In this document: piece by piece, positions 16,675-24,375 of the stretch | How the letters are laid out: every line of letters starts with the position of its first letter | Numbering within the stretch: position 1 is the first letter of the stretch | Origin: CAYTEH01 sp964436765 | GTDB taxonomy: Bacteria; Patescibacteriota; Gracilibacteria; Peribacterales; Peribacteraceae | Direction of reading: 5' to 3' | Assembly (NCBI GenBank): GCA_964436765.1 | Contig: CAYTEH010000003.1 | Span: forward strand, 16,383 to 80,382 | DNA length: 64,000 bases | Made by a program: the position numbers and the translations under genes | The notes under the pieces: generated by a model | What the model was told of the DNA's origin: nothing | The model's input: only the letters and a program-made list of their open reading frames with translations | The model's database searches: none

Positions 16675-16755
16675 GGCTGCTGAGCCATGAAATCCGTCGG
16701 CCGTACCGTGTTTGCTCGCAATTCCAGGTATTTTGGTTAGAGTAGTCGCCTTTCT

Positions 16756-17793
16756 ATGCTCAAGCAGTCACTACGTCCGGAATCGTGGCAGGAACCCGAA
16801 TTGCCACGCACGCAGGAAAAGCTGTTGCGCGCCTATGCCCCGGTCCTGCCGTGGTTCATCAGTCCCCCCGCGGGGGCTGCGCCGAGCGTGGATGATTTTT
16901 CGGAATACCTGCGCACGCGGACCCTCGATATTCTGAAGCCCCAGCATGACCCTGTGATGCGGAAGCAGGATCTCCAGCAACGCCGCCGCGCTTTGCGCCA
17001 TATCACGTATCAGATCTTGCAGCGCTGTACGGCCTGCATTACCAGGAGGCAAACAGTAGACGATGCGGCGCAAGGCATACGCAAAGACATGGCCCACGTC
17101 TTGAAATTCAGTGAAATGGTTCTCCCGACCCCGCATCATCCGTTGTACGGGACCCCGCTGCGCGCACGCACGGAAACCCGCAGCGGCATGCAGATCCAGG
17201 TGATGGATGCAGATACCAAAGACAGGGAGCTGGCCCAGTGGATTTCGGACCATATCGATCAATTGCTGCAGGAGATCCCTGAACTGATACAGCCCCATCG
17301 GCTCTGCAGGGTATCCGAAACCGCGCCGGCGCTCCGCAGGCGGATTCGTGAAATACTCGGCGATGCCGACGGTTCAATGCCGCCGACGCAGGAGCAGCGG
17401 GCGAAGATCATGGATATTCTAGTTGATGAGTGGTTGAAGATGAGCGTTCAAATGAAGGTGGAAGAGAGGGCACAACATGCTGCAAAAGAAAACGGCCTCA
17501 ATGGGATTCTGACGTCCATGCCCAAGGAAGCGCTAGCCAAGCTGCGTCTCGACAGGGTGACGGCTGATCAGGAAGAAAAACTCAATCCGTTGTTGCAACA
17601 TTTGGCGGTGCTCCTTGCCACGAATAGCGCCGCCCTCGACGATCTCAACGAGTACACGTCCGCGTGGGCACAGATGCTCGTTCGCCTGGGGGTGCCGGCA
17701 TGCGATCGGCCTTCGGTGGCCATTGCGATGTTCGCATGCATGAGCCAGCATTCTGGTACGATAATCGACGATCTGCTCACGAAGCTGGGCTAG
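16756..17793 (+). CDS. Hypothetical soluble helical protein
   Basis: 345 residues, no recognised family. It is rich in charged residues and predicted helix throughout, without signal peptide or membrane segment. Cysteines at CTACIT (near 94-98) are isolated and do not form a metal site. The upstream leader (16533-16674) ends in a terminator 80 nt before the ATG, so the gene may be under attenuation. It ends directly against the convergent zinc-ribbon gene, with no spacer at all. Confidence 0.6.
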   Translation: MLKQSLRPESWQEPELPRTQEKLLRAYAPVLPWFISPPAGAAPSVDDFSEYLRTRTLDILKPQHDPVMRKQDLQQRRRALRHITYQILQRCTACITRRQTVDDAAQGIRKDMAHVLKFSEMVLPTPHHPLYGTPLRARTETRSGMQIQVMDADTKDRELAQWISDHIDQLLQEIPELIQPHRLCRVSETAPALRRRIREILGDADGSMPPTQEQRAKIMDILVDEWLKMSVQMKVEERAQHAAKENGLNGILTSMPKEALAKLRLDRVTADQEEKLNPLLQHLAVLLATNSAALDDLNEYTSAWAQMLVRLGVPACDRPSVAIAMFACMSQHSGTIIDDLLTKLG

Positions 17794-18165
17794 TCAGATG
17801 TCGATCCTCACATGGTGCACCCCTCCCCTTTTCTTCGTGCGCTTGCCGAAGGCCTTCTCGATCCCCTTCTGCAAATTCTTCGCCTTCACCATCGCCTCGA
17901 GGAGTAACAATTCCTCATCGTCGGTCTTGCTGCCGGCGTCGTAGGTTTTCGTGAGGCTCGTCATCATGCGTTCGACCGATTTCATCATGGCCGCTTCCAT
18001 TGCTTCGGCCGTGAGCGGCTCGCGCTCCACTTCTGTCAGGTGCGCGCCCGTCTCACACACAGCACACTCGGGATCTGTATCAGTATCGCGGCGCGTGCAC
18101 TCCTGCAGGCAGCGCGTGCAGAGATAGGTGACAAGCTGCGTCGGATGGGGCTTTTTGGACCGCAT
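17794..18165 (-). CDS. Small zinc-ribbon protein
   Basis: 123 residues. An N-terminal four-cysteine knuckle pair, CTRC (16-19) and CAVC (34-37), is typical of a zinc ribbon. A helical, charged C-terminal half follows (KTDDEELLLLEAMVKAKNLQ). No known family is obvious. The start is well fixed: TATACT (18179-18174) ends 8 nt before the ATG, and the TAG stop of the upstream gene overlaps that hexamer (TATACTAG). Its own stop abuts the stop of the convergent gene. Confidence 0.7.
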   Translation of the reverse strand: MRSKKPHPTQLVTYLCTRCLQECTRRDTDTDPECAVCETGAHLTEVEREPLTAEAMEAAMMKSVERMMTSLTKTYDAGSKTDDEELLLLEAMVKAKNLQKGIEKAFGKRTKKRGGVHHVRIDI

Positions 18166-18171
18166 AAGGGC

Positions 18172-18408
18172 CTAGTATACCCGTTGTATGATGCGCTGGA
18201 AACGTATCCGAACCGCTTCGCCGGTCTTCGGCTCCACAAACGACACGTTATAGCGGGCCCCGGTGACATGCTTGAGTTGCCAATGAATTCCGTGCGCTAT
18301 GCGTCCCACATCAAAACCCGATGTCACGCTCTCCAGCGCCGCCTCGCCCACACCCGTCTTGATGACGGAATCATAGACGTCGTCAAATTGCGACTCGATG
18401 TGCGACAT
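18172..18408 (-). CDS. Small hypothetical protein
   Basis: 78 residues, mixed alpha/beta, no recognised family. TACTCT (18420-18415) ends 6 nt before the ATG, which supports a genuine leaderless gene. Its stop codon lies within the -10 of the next gene (18179-18174). It stands between tyrS and the zinc-ribbon gene on the same strand. Confidence 0.6.
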   Translation of the reverse strand: MSHIESQFDDVYDSVIKTGVGEAALESVTSGFDVGRIAHGIHWQLKHVTGARYNVSFVEPKTGEAVRIRFQRIIQRVY

Positions 18409-18438
18409 GCGCGGAGAGTACAGAATTTTAGCAGTGAA

Positions 18439-19635
18439 TCAAGCGAGGGTCAGCTTCAGGAATTTCCGCTTCCCCACCCTCAATATCACCCCCTTCGCCA
18501 AGGCTTCGGGGGTCAGGCCTTCCCCTATTTTTGCATCGATCCCCTTCACGGTCTTGTCATTCAGATGCACGCCGCCCTGTTCAATCAGGCGACGCGCTTC
18601 CCCTTTTGATGTGACCAATTTCGCCTTCACCATCACGTCCAGAAGCAGGCTTCCCTTCTCCACTTTCAACTCCGGCATGTCATCCGGCACACCGTGGTCT
18701 TTGTGCACTTTCTGGAACTGCGCCTCGGCATCGGCCGCGGCTTTTGCGCCGTGGTAGAGCGTCACCACTTCGCGCGCGAGCGTCATCTTCGCGTCTTTGG
18801 GATTCATGCCTTTTGTCAGTGATTTCTCGATATCCTTCACCTGATCCATCGGCATCTCGGTCACACACTCGAGGAACGGCACGATGAGCTCATCTTTGAT
18901 GCTCAAAATTTTTCCGTACATGTCTTCTGCCGAATCCTCCAGCCAGATGCAGTTGTCGTAGGTTTTACTCATCTTGCGGCCGTCCGTGCCCTCGATCAGC
19001 TTGGTCGTGAGCACGAACTTGTCGCGCTTGCCCATCGCCTTCTGGAGCGTGCGCCCGGCGAGCATGTTGAAGAGCTGGTCGTTGCCGCCGAGCTCGACGT
19101 CGACATCGAGGATCACCGAGTCGTAGCCCACCATCAGCGGATAGAGGAACTCGTGCAGGCTGATGTGTCCGCCTTTTTTCATGCGTTCCTGGTACATGTC
19201 GCGCTCCAGCATCTGATGCACCGTGAAGTTGCTTGCAAGCTTGATGATGTCATCGAACTTCAATTTCTCCAGCCACTCGTGGTTATAGCGCAGCTCGATC
19301 TTCGAAAAGTCGAGGATCTTGCTGGCCTGCTCCTTGTACGTCTCGAAGTTTTTCTCGATGTCTTTGCGCGTCAGCGGTTCGCGCATCTGGTCGCGGCCCG
19401 TCGGGTCGCCGATCATCGCGGTGAAGCTGCCGATGAGGAAAATCACGTGATGCCCGGCATCGGTGAAGGCTTTGAGTTTCCGCAGCGGCACCGAGTGGCC
19501 CAGGTGGAGTTTTGCGCCTGTCGGGTCGATGCCCAAATAGATGCGCATCGGCTTTCCCGATTTCAGTTTCTCCTCCGCGAGTGCGCGCGGCACCACGTCC
19601 GAAACGGCGCGGGTGAGGAGGTCGTTCTTCGTCAT
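18439..19635 (-). CDS. tyrS: Tyrosyl-tRNA synthetase
   Basis: 398 residues, class I. HIGH motif as HLGH (44-47), KMSKS motif as KMSKT (221-225), substrate pocket YPLMVGYDS and GGNDQLFN. C-terminal S4 RNA-binding domain (about 335-398: LLLDVMVKAKLVTSKGEARR). The protein charges tRNA-Tyr. Start at ATG 19635: TACACT (19648-19643) ends 7 nt upstream; the TTG one codon earlier is an alternative. The 5' side faces the large gene-free block at 19678-20135, whose last predicted terminator lies 30 nt upstream of this promoter. Confidence 0.97.
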   Translation of the reverse strand: MTKNDLLTRAVSDVVPRALAEEKLKSGKPMRIYLGIDPTGAKLHLGHSVPLRKLKAFTDAGHHVIFLIGSFTAMIGDPTGRDQMREPLTRKDIEKNFETYKEQASKILDFSKIELRYNHEWLEKLKFDDIIKLASNFTVHQMLERDMYQERMKKGGHISLHEFLYPLMVGYDSVILDVDVELGGNDQLFNMLAGRTLQKAMGKRDKFVLTTKLIEGTDGRKMSKTYDNCIWLEDSAEDMYGKILSIKDELIVPFLECVTEMPMDQVKDIEKSLTKGMNPKDAKMTLAREVVTLYHGAKAAADAEAQFQKVHKDHGVPDDMPELKVEKGSLLLDVMVKAKLVTSKGEARRLIEQGGVHLNDKTVKGIDAKIGEGLTPEALAKGVILRVGKRKFLKLTLA

Positions 19636-19677
19636 CAAAGACAGTGTACAGCAATATGAGAGTCCATTTGAAACGTG

Positions 19678-19775
19678 AAAAAGCGAGGATTCCCTAAGGT
19701 GGGATGGAATCCTCGCGGTGAGCAGCGATGTGATGGGCGTGCTGCTCCTTCCTGCTCCTCTCCACTAACAGGAAG
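19678..19775 (-). ncRNA. Predicted structured small RNA (about 98 nt) with own promoter and terminator
   Basis: On the minus strand a promoter TTGACT (19809-19804), 16-bp spacer, TAGAAT (19787-19782) predicts a start near 19775. The transcript folds as three successive perfect hairpins: CTTCCTG (19775-19769 with 19754-19748), GAGCAGC (19747-19741 with 19726-19720) and an 11-bp terminator stem (19716-19706 with 19693-19683) followed by five Ts (19682-19678). No ORF of note is present. It does not show 4.5S, 6S or tmRNA signatures. Confidence 0.55.
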
Positions 19776-19810
19776 AGTCGGATTCTAAGCATACAATACG
19801 TGCAGTCAAC

Positions 19811-19859
19811 AAAAGTCCGGAGCCGGCGGTATGAAAGATGAATGATATGCCGACTCCGG
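19811..19859 (-). terminator. Terminator-like hairpin inside the RNA block
   Basis: An 11-bp stem with one mismatch (19859-19849 with 19827-19817) is followed on the minus strand by ACTTTTG. It directly precedes the -35 of the 19775 promoter and separates it from upstream transcription. Confidence 0.5.
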
Positions 19860-19941
19860 TTCCCGCCCGGCCCGGGTGGGGTATGGGCCAGACAGGATGG
19901 CCAGCATAGCAGCACGCGGGCCCCGGACGGGCTGACGGCGC

Positions 19942-20101
19942 AAGAAAAGAGGACAACAACCGGAGTTGCTATCCTCTCTATGATGATCTGACCCGTGGGT
20001 CAGGTTGTTGGTTCGGGAAGGGCAACGCGCCCTTCCCACCGCGACCACATCCCGCTCAGAACATGTCGCGGCCCCGTGCCCATCAAAGATGGGTCACGAA
20101 G
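19942..20101 (-). ncRNA. Predicted structured RNA (about 160 nt) with own promoter
   Basis: Minus-strand promoter TTGACT (20135-20130), 16-bp spacer, TACCAT (20113-20108); start near 20101. Five hairpins follow: CCCATC/GATGGG (20079-20093), CCGCGAC/GTCGCGG (20039-20071), GGGAAGGGC/GCCCTTCCC (20015-20037), CTGACCC/GGGTCAG (19988-20003) and a terminator stem AGAGGA...TCCTCT (19977-19965 with 19960-19948) with TTTTCTT. Transcription may also read through to 19678 as one RNA of about 420 nt. RNase P RNA was considered, but I cannot find its conserved cores. Confidence 0.5.
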
Positions 20102-20207
20102 GCGCGTATGGTAGTGTTCTTCCGGGGGCAGTCAAGGAATAGGGAGGGTGTCCCGTTTTTGTCGCTTCCACAGTGCCAAACCGGGCTTTTGTCGCTACAC
20201 TGCGCAC

Positions 20208-21146
20208 ATGCAGCAATGGACCGTGTCCGACTCGCAGCGTCTCGATGCTTTTTTGGCGGCGGATGCGGGCGTGCCCAGCCGCAGCAAAGCGCAGAAGATG
20301 ATCGAGGCCGGCCTTGTACGCGTGAACGGGAAGAAGGCGAAGAAGTCGTCGCATCCGCTGATCCTCGGCGACACGGTGAGCATCACGGGAGAGCTGGAGC
20401 GTCCGGATTCATCCATACAAGCGAAAGACCTGAAACTGAAAGTCCTCTACGAAGACGACGCGTGCATGGTCATCGACAAGCCTGCGGGCATCGCGGTGCA
20501 CCCTGGCGCGGGCATGGACGACGGCGAAGTCACGCTGCTCTCGGGCCTCGCGCATCTCTTCAGGAAGCGCTCACTCCCCTTCTCTGAGGCGTGCGTGCTC
20601 GTGCACCGGCTCGACAAAGAGACGACGGGATGCTTGCTCATCGCGAAAAATGAAGATGTGCATCGTACGCTGCAGAAGCAGTTTGAATCGAGGACCGTGG
20701 AAAAAACGTACCTCGCACTCGTCGCCGGCTCGCCCGAGCACGAGAGCGCGACGGTCGACTCCCCCATCGGCCGCAGCGCGCATGACCGCACGAAGATGAG
20801 CGTGCGAGGTGTCGGGCGCATGCGCGAGGCGCAGACGACGTACCGGGTGCTTGCCGAATCGACGGACGCCGCCAGGAAGGCCGCGCTGGTGGAGTGTGAT
20901 CTTCACACCGGCCGTACGCATCAGATCCGCGTGCATCTCCATGCGATCGGGCATCCGGTGCTCGGCGACCCCGCATACGGTACGCCCGCGAGCGACAAGC
21001 TTTCATCTGAGGTCGACGGGCTCTGCCTGCATGCCTGGAAGCTCGCGTTCGAGTCGCCGGAGGACGGGCAGAGGCATGAAGTGCAGGCGACACTGCCGGT
21101 CACATTCAAAAAGGCGATGAAAAAGTCAGGGATTCGTTGGTCATAA
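20208..21146 (+). CDS. rluD: RluD-family 23S rRNA pseudouridine synthase
   Basis: 312 residues. N-terminal S4 domain (about 10-60: RLDAFLAADAGVPSRSKAQK) and catalytic domain with HRLDKETTG (133-141, catalytic Asp136) and the late GRTHQIRVHL motif. It modifies uridines in rRNA; RluD versus RluC/RluA target choice cannot be read from sequence alone. ATG 20208 has TACACT (20196-20201) ending 6 nt upstream; the longer frame from 20148 would cross the promoter. It is convergent with the FecR-like gene across a word-repeat hairpin. Confidence 0.92.
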   Translation: MQQWTVSDSQRLDAFLAADAGVPSRSKAQKMIEAGLVRVNGKKAKKSSHPLILGDTVSITGELERPDSSIQAKDLKLKVLYEDDACMVIDKPAGIAVHPGAGMDDGEVTLLSGLAHLFRKRSLPFSEACVLVHRLDKETTGCLLIAKNEDVHRTLQKQFESRTVEKTYLALVAGSPEHESATVDSPIGRSAHDRTKMSVRGVGRMREAQTTYRVLAESTDAARKAALVECDLHTGRTHQIRVHLHAIGHPVLGDPAYGTPASDKLSSEVDGLCLHAWKLAFESPEDGQRHEVQATLPVTFKKAMKKSGIRWS

Positions 21147-21231
21147 GGGATCGGAGAAAAGATGCAGTGAGAAAGGTTCAGGATGCAGGAAACTGAAACC
21201 TGATCCCTTTGCACTGATTCTTTTCTGCGAC
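21147..21231. repeat. Long imperfect inverted repeat between convergent genes
   Basis: GATCGGAGAAAAGATGCAGTG on the left is answered by CACTGATTCTTTTCTGCGA on the right, with AAGGTTCAG/CTGAAACC words inside. The motif ACTGATTCTTTTCTGCGA recurs at 39763-39780 (one change). A bidirectional terminator is likely. Confidence 0.55.
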
Positions 21232-22917
21232 TTACTCAGGCTTGTATTCAACGACATATTCCATCCTATCAACGATCTTGTTGTCCTTGTCCCTCGCGAC
21301 GATCACGTAGGTGTTTTTCCCGGGCACGAGGTTCTTAAACGCGGCGTTGGCAATGTAGTTCCACGTGGTCTTGCCCGGCAGGTAGAGCTGCAGGCGGTAG
21401 TCGTTCACCCACATGGTGGCGGTCGATGCCGATGTCTTGCCCTCGAGCAGGAAACCCGTGCCGGTCTCGGTATGGCTGGTTCCCGCAGTGGGGCCAGTCA
21501 CCGTGATGGTGCCTGGTGACGTGGGCGCGTTATTCGGGAGCGACGCGGGTGGCGGGGTCGCGGGCGCAGCGGAGGACGGTGCGCTCTCGGGCGTACCGAT
21601 CCAGATCGTGACGGTTGCGGGCGCGCTCTTCTTGCCCGACGAGTCCAGCGCGTAGACATTGAAGACGTTTTCACCCGGCTTCAGATTCCCCAGGCGCTGG
21701 CTCGCGAGGTAACTCCACGTTCCTTTTTCCGGCGTGAAGAGCTGCAGCGTGTACTCGTTCACCATGATGCCTGCGGTGCCCTCGGGCGCGGTGCCGCGGA
21801 TGATCACTTCGTCCGCCTGCGTCACGTATCTGCCATCCTGCATCGTCGGGCTCGTGACCACCGGGAGGCCGACCGGCTGGTCGCCGGGTTTGACCGTCAC
21901 CGTGCGGTTCACCAGGCCCACTGCGTTACCCGCGCCGTCGAGCGCTTTGATTTCCAGGTCAAACGACTGCTCGCCCGAGGGCGGCGACACTTCCTGGGCG
22001 AAGGTGCGTGAGGTCTCGTCCACCGGCACATCGTGGCCGTTGATGGTCACTTTCTTCACGGCAGAGTTCACGCTCCCCTTCACGATCATCGTGGGGGTCG
22101 TGAGCGTGTGGTTTGCAGGCGGAAAACTGACCGTGAGGGTTTCGGTCATCGCGCCCGAAGCGCTCCCGGGCAGCGCCAGGCCGAGCCGCTGCCGGCTTTG
22201 GACCAGGAAGGGCAGTTCCAGGTTCCCGGCGGTGAGCGCGCTGCGGATACTGAGCGCGTCGGTGGGAACCTTCCCGTCCGGCGGCAGTTCCCACTTCTGG
22301 CCCTCGCCCACGAAGAAATCATCGTGCCCGTCCGCAGCTACCGTGACGCCGTTGCCATCGGCCGCGTACACGTACAATCCCACGGGACTCAGCACGGCCT
22401 CGGTGGCGGGAGGCAGCGTGTAGGTTGCCGCAGGAGTCGTCACCGTGCGCACGACCGCTCCCGATGCAGCCGAGGACGTCGGCACCGAGACCCACACCTG
22501 TCCTTTCTGCAGATTCAGCGTCAGCACAGCTTCCTTCTTACCCGTCGTCGCGTGTGCGATGGTGATGTCGGTGTGCTCGTCGAGCCGCACCCATGTTTTC
22601 TCGAACAGCTTCACCGCCGCTGCGGCCGCCGGCCCCGTGGAGAGAGAATCGCCCATGAAGACCGTCATGCCGTTTTCCGCAGCCTGCTGCGCTTCGCCCT
22701 GGGGCGAGACGCTCACAATCCCCTTCTCCGTATAGATGATCGACGGGGGTCGATCCGTCACATTGCCGAACCCAAACAGCCCGAGCGTCCAGGAACCAAT
22801 CCAGTACAGCGCCAGCAGGAACAGGCCGTAAAACAAGACGGCTTTTATCGGGCGGGGCATGCGCGATTCCCTCGCGAGAGGGTACGTTCCTCGCCGATGA
22901 CGGTGACGCAAATACAT
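21232..22917 (-). CDS. Membrane-anchored FecR-like protein with Ig-like repeats
   Basis: 561 residues from ATG 22917 (561 codons plus stop); ATG 22860 is an alternative. One transmembrane helix follows a basic tail (about 26-47). The outside part begins with a FecR-type beta domain (about 75-200: GDSLSTG, VRLDEHTDITI, LNLQKGQVWV). At least three Ig-like/glucodextranase-type modules follow. Two are clear internal repeats sharing VNxYxLQLxxPxKxTWxY and NLxPGxNxxxVxAxD (about 385-445 and 490-555), joined by a Pro/Ala linker. Probably a surface or wall protein. No sigma/anti-sigma partner is near, so a FecR signalling role is unlikely. Confidence 0.75.
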   Translation of the reverse strand: MYLRHRHRRGTYPLARESRMPRPIKAVLFYGLFLLALYWIGSWTLGLFGFGNVTDRPPSIIYTEKGIVSVSPQGEAQQAAENGMTVFMGDSLSTGPAAAAAVKLFEKTWVRLDEHTDITIAHATTGKKEAVLTLNLQKGQVWVSVPTSSAASGAVVRTVTTPAATYTLPPATEAVLSPVGLYVYAADGNGVTVAADGHDDFFVGEGQKWELPPDGKVPTDALSIRSALTAGNLELPFLVQSRQRLGLALPGSASGAMTETLTVSFPPANHTLTTPTMIVKGSVNSAVKKVTINGHDVPVDETSRTFAQEVSPPSGEQSFDLEIKALDGAGNAVGLVNRTVTVKPGDQPVGLPVVTSPTMQDGRYVTQADEVIIRGTAPEGTAGIMVNEYTLQLFTPEKGTWSYLASQRLGNLKPGENVFNVYALDSSGKKSAPATVTIWIGTPESAPSSAAPATPPPASLPNNAPTSPGTITVTGPTAGTSHTETGTGFLLEGKTSASTATMWVNDYRLQLYLPGKTTWNYIANAAFKNLVPGKNTYVIVARDKDNKIVDRMEYVVEYKPE

Positions 22918-22974
22918 GGGTCGAGGCGGTTCTCATGCTATGGCACCGGGCACCGAAAAACAAACGAGATGCAT

Positions 22975-23085
22975 TGCAAAATTTGTCGAAGTGCGGAAGG
23001 CAGTTCGTCTTGGTTTGTAGTTTCTAGTTCTTCGTTATCAGTTTTAAAAAAACCAGGAACTAAAAAACCAAGAACGAATAACTTT
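22975..23085. repeat. Word-repeat (AACTAG/GAACTAAA words)
   Basis: GTTTCTAGTTCTTCGTTATC is answered by GAACTAAAAAACCAAGAACG and AATAAC, forming an AT-rich imperfect hairpin just downstream of the PilB gene (minus strand). Similar words occur at 41977-42030. Confidence 0.45.
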
Positions 23086-24300
23086 TTACATCGTCACGCG
23101 CGAGACCTCCTCGATCGTCGTTACTCCCTGCTTGATGAAATCGTCGCCCCATTCTTTCATCGTCTTGAACCCCTCTTTCTTCGCCTGCTCCTCGATGGCT
23201 TTGGTCTGCTCGAAGGCGAGGATCTGCTGGCGGATGGCGGGGCTGACGATCGCGAGCTCAGGGAGCGTCATCTGCCCGCCGTAACTCTCGTGCGCCGCCG
23301 GGTCACAGGTTCCGGATTTCTGACAGTCGGGCGTGAGCGTGCGGATGAGGCGCTGCGCGAGCACGGCACGGAGCGCGGGAGCGAACGTGTACGGGCTCAC
23401 GCCCATGCTGAGCAGGCGCGGGATCGCCTCGATGGCCGAGTTCGTGTGGAGAGTGCTCAGCACCAGGTGACCCGTGAGCGCGGCGTTGATGGCCGTCTGC
23501 GCGGTCTCGAGGTCGCGGATCTCGCCCACCAGGATCACGTCGGGGTCGTGGCGCAGGATGCTCCGGAGCCCGCTCGCGAACGTGAAGTCGTGCTCGGTAT
23601 CGATTTCGCTCTGGATGATGCCGGGAAGTTCGTACTCCACCGGGTCCTCGAGCGTGATGATGTTCCGTTCCTTCCCGATGATCGTGCTCAGGAGCGCGTA
23701 GAGCGTCGTCGTTTTTCCGGAGCCCGTGGGGCCCGTCACGAGCACGAGCCCGTTGGGGAGTTCCACCAGGTCCTGCAGCTGCTTCTTGATCTCCTGCGGG
23801 AAGCCGAGTTTTTCGAGCGGTAAAATGCCGCGCTCGGGGTCAAGCAGACGGAGCGTGAGCGCCTCGCCGAAGCGCGACGGCAGCGTGGCCACACGCACGT
23901 TGACGGAGCGTTTCTTCTCCCCCACCGTTGCGACGAAGACGTACTGACCGTCCTGCGGGATGTTGGTGATGTTCAGCTTCAGCTTCGATTCGAACTTCAC
24001 GCGGCGCAAAAACGCCTCGTAGCGTTCGTGCGTCACTTCCACGAGCGAGCGGAGCACGCCGTGCAGGCGCACTTCCAGGCGCACGCCGCTCTTCTGGGGC
24101 GAGAGGTGGATGTCGGAGACGCCCTTCTCGGCGCAGTACGCATGCAGTGCCGTCAGTAGATCTTCGCCACCCAGTGTTCCGAATGCGGGCGCGCCGGTGA
24201 CAGAACTGGAGTCGGGCCTGCCCGCCGCCGCCTGCACATTGACCGGCGACTTGTCTGGGGATGTATTGCCGATATTCGGGGCGAAGGCGGGCTCGGGCAT
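23086..24300 (-). CDS. pilB: Type IV pilus assembly ATPase, PilB/GspE family, compact form
   Basis: 404 residues. N-terminal linker, N2-like domain (50-150) with SDIHLSP, then Walker A GPTGSGKTT (190-198), Asp box (about 210-228), Walker B VILVGEIRD (255-263) and His box GHLVLSTLHTN (278-288). It powers pilus extension. It lacks the N1 domain and the CxxC-x(n)-CxxC zinc module of typical PilB/GspE; only C326 and C332 remain. PilT is less likely because the AIRNLIRE hallmark is absent. TATACT (24314-24309) ends 8 nt before the ATG. No other pil genes are adjacent. Confidence 0.85.
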   Translation of the reverse strand: MPEPAFAPNIGNTSPDKSPVNVQAAAGRPDSSSVTGAPAFGTLGGEDLLTALHAYCAEKGVSDIHLSPQKSGVRLEVRLHGVLRSLVEVTHERYEAFLRRVKFESKLKLNITNIPQDGQYVFVATVGEKKRSVNVRVATLPSRFGEALTLRLLDPERGILPLEKLGFPQEIKKQLQDLVELPNGLVLVTGPTGSGKTTTLYALLSTIIGKERNIITLEDPVEYELPGIIQSEIDTEHDFTFASGLRSILRHDPDVILVGEIRDLETAQTAINAALTGHLVLSTLHTNSAIEAIPRLLSMGVSPYTFAPALRAVLAQRLIRTLTPDCQKSGTCDPAAHESYGGQMTLPELAIVSPAIRQQILAFEQTKAIEEQAKKEGFKTMKEWGDDFIKQGVTTIEEVSRVTM

Positions 24301-24375
24301 ATCAAGGAAGTATACCAGAAAAGGGGTTCGTGAGGAACAAGGTTTTTCCGCTTTTAGACGATGAAACCGATTGAT

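Noticed and set aside
16584..16755. TAG read-through giving a small secreted protein starting MKKFF
   Set aside because: The downstream region is fully explained by an 8-bp palindrome and a terminator stem, and there is no sign of TAG recoding elsewhere.
16756..17793. Zinc-binding function for the CTAC motif in the 345-residue hypothetical
   Set aside because: Only one CxxC is present and no second ligand pair is near it.
19678..20135. RNase P RNA, tmRNA or SRP RNA
   Set aside because: I looked for the conserved RNase P cores, a tRNA-like tmRNA end and the SRP GGAA-loop domain and did not find convincing matches on either strand; a covariance search would decide.
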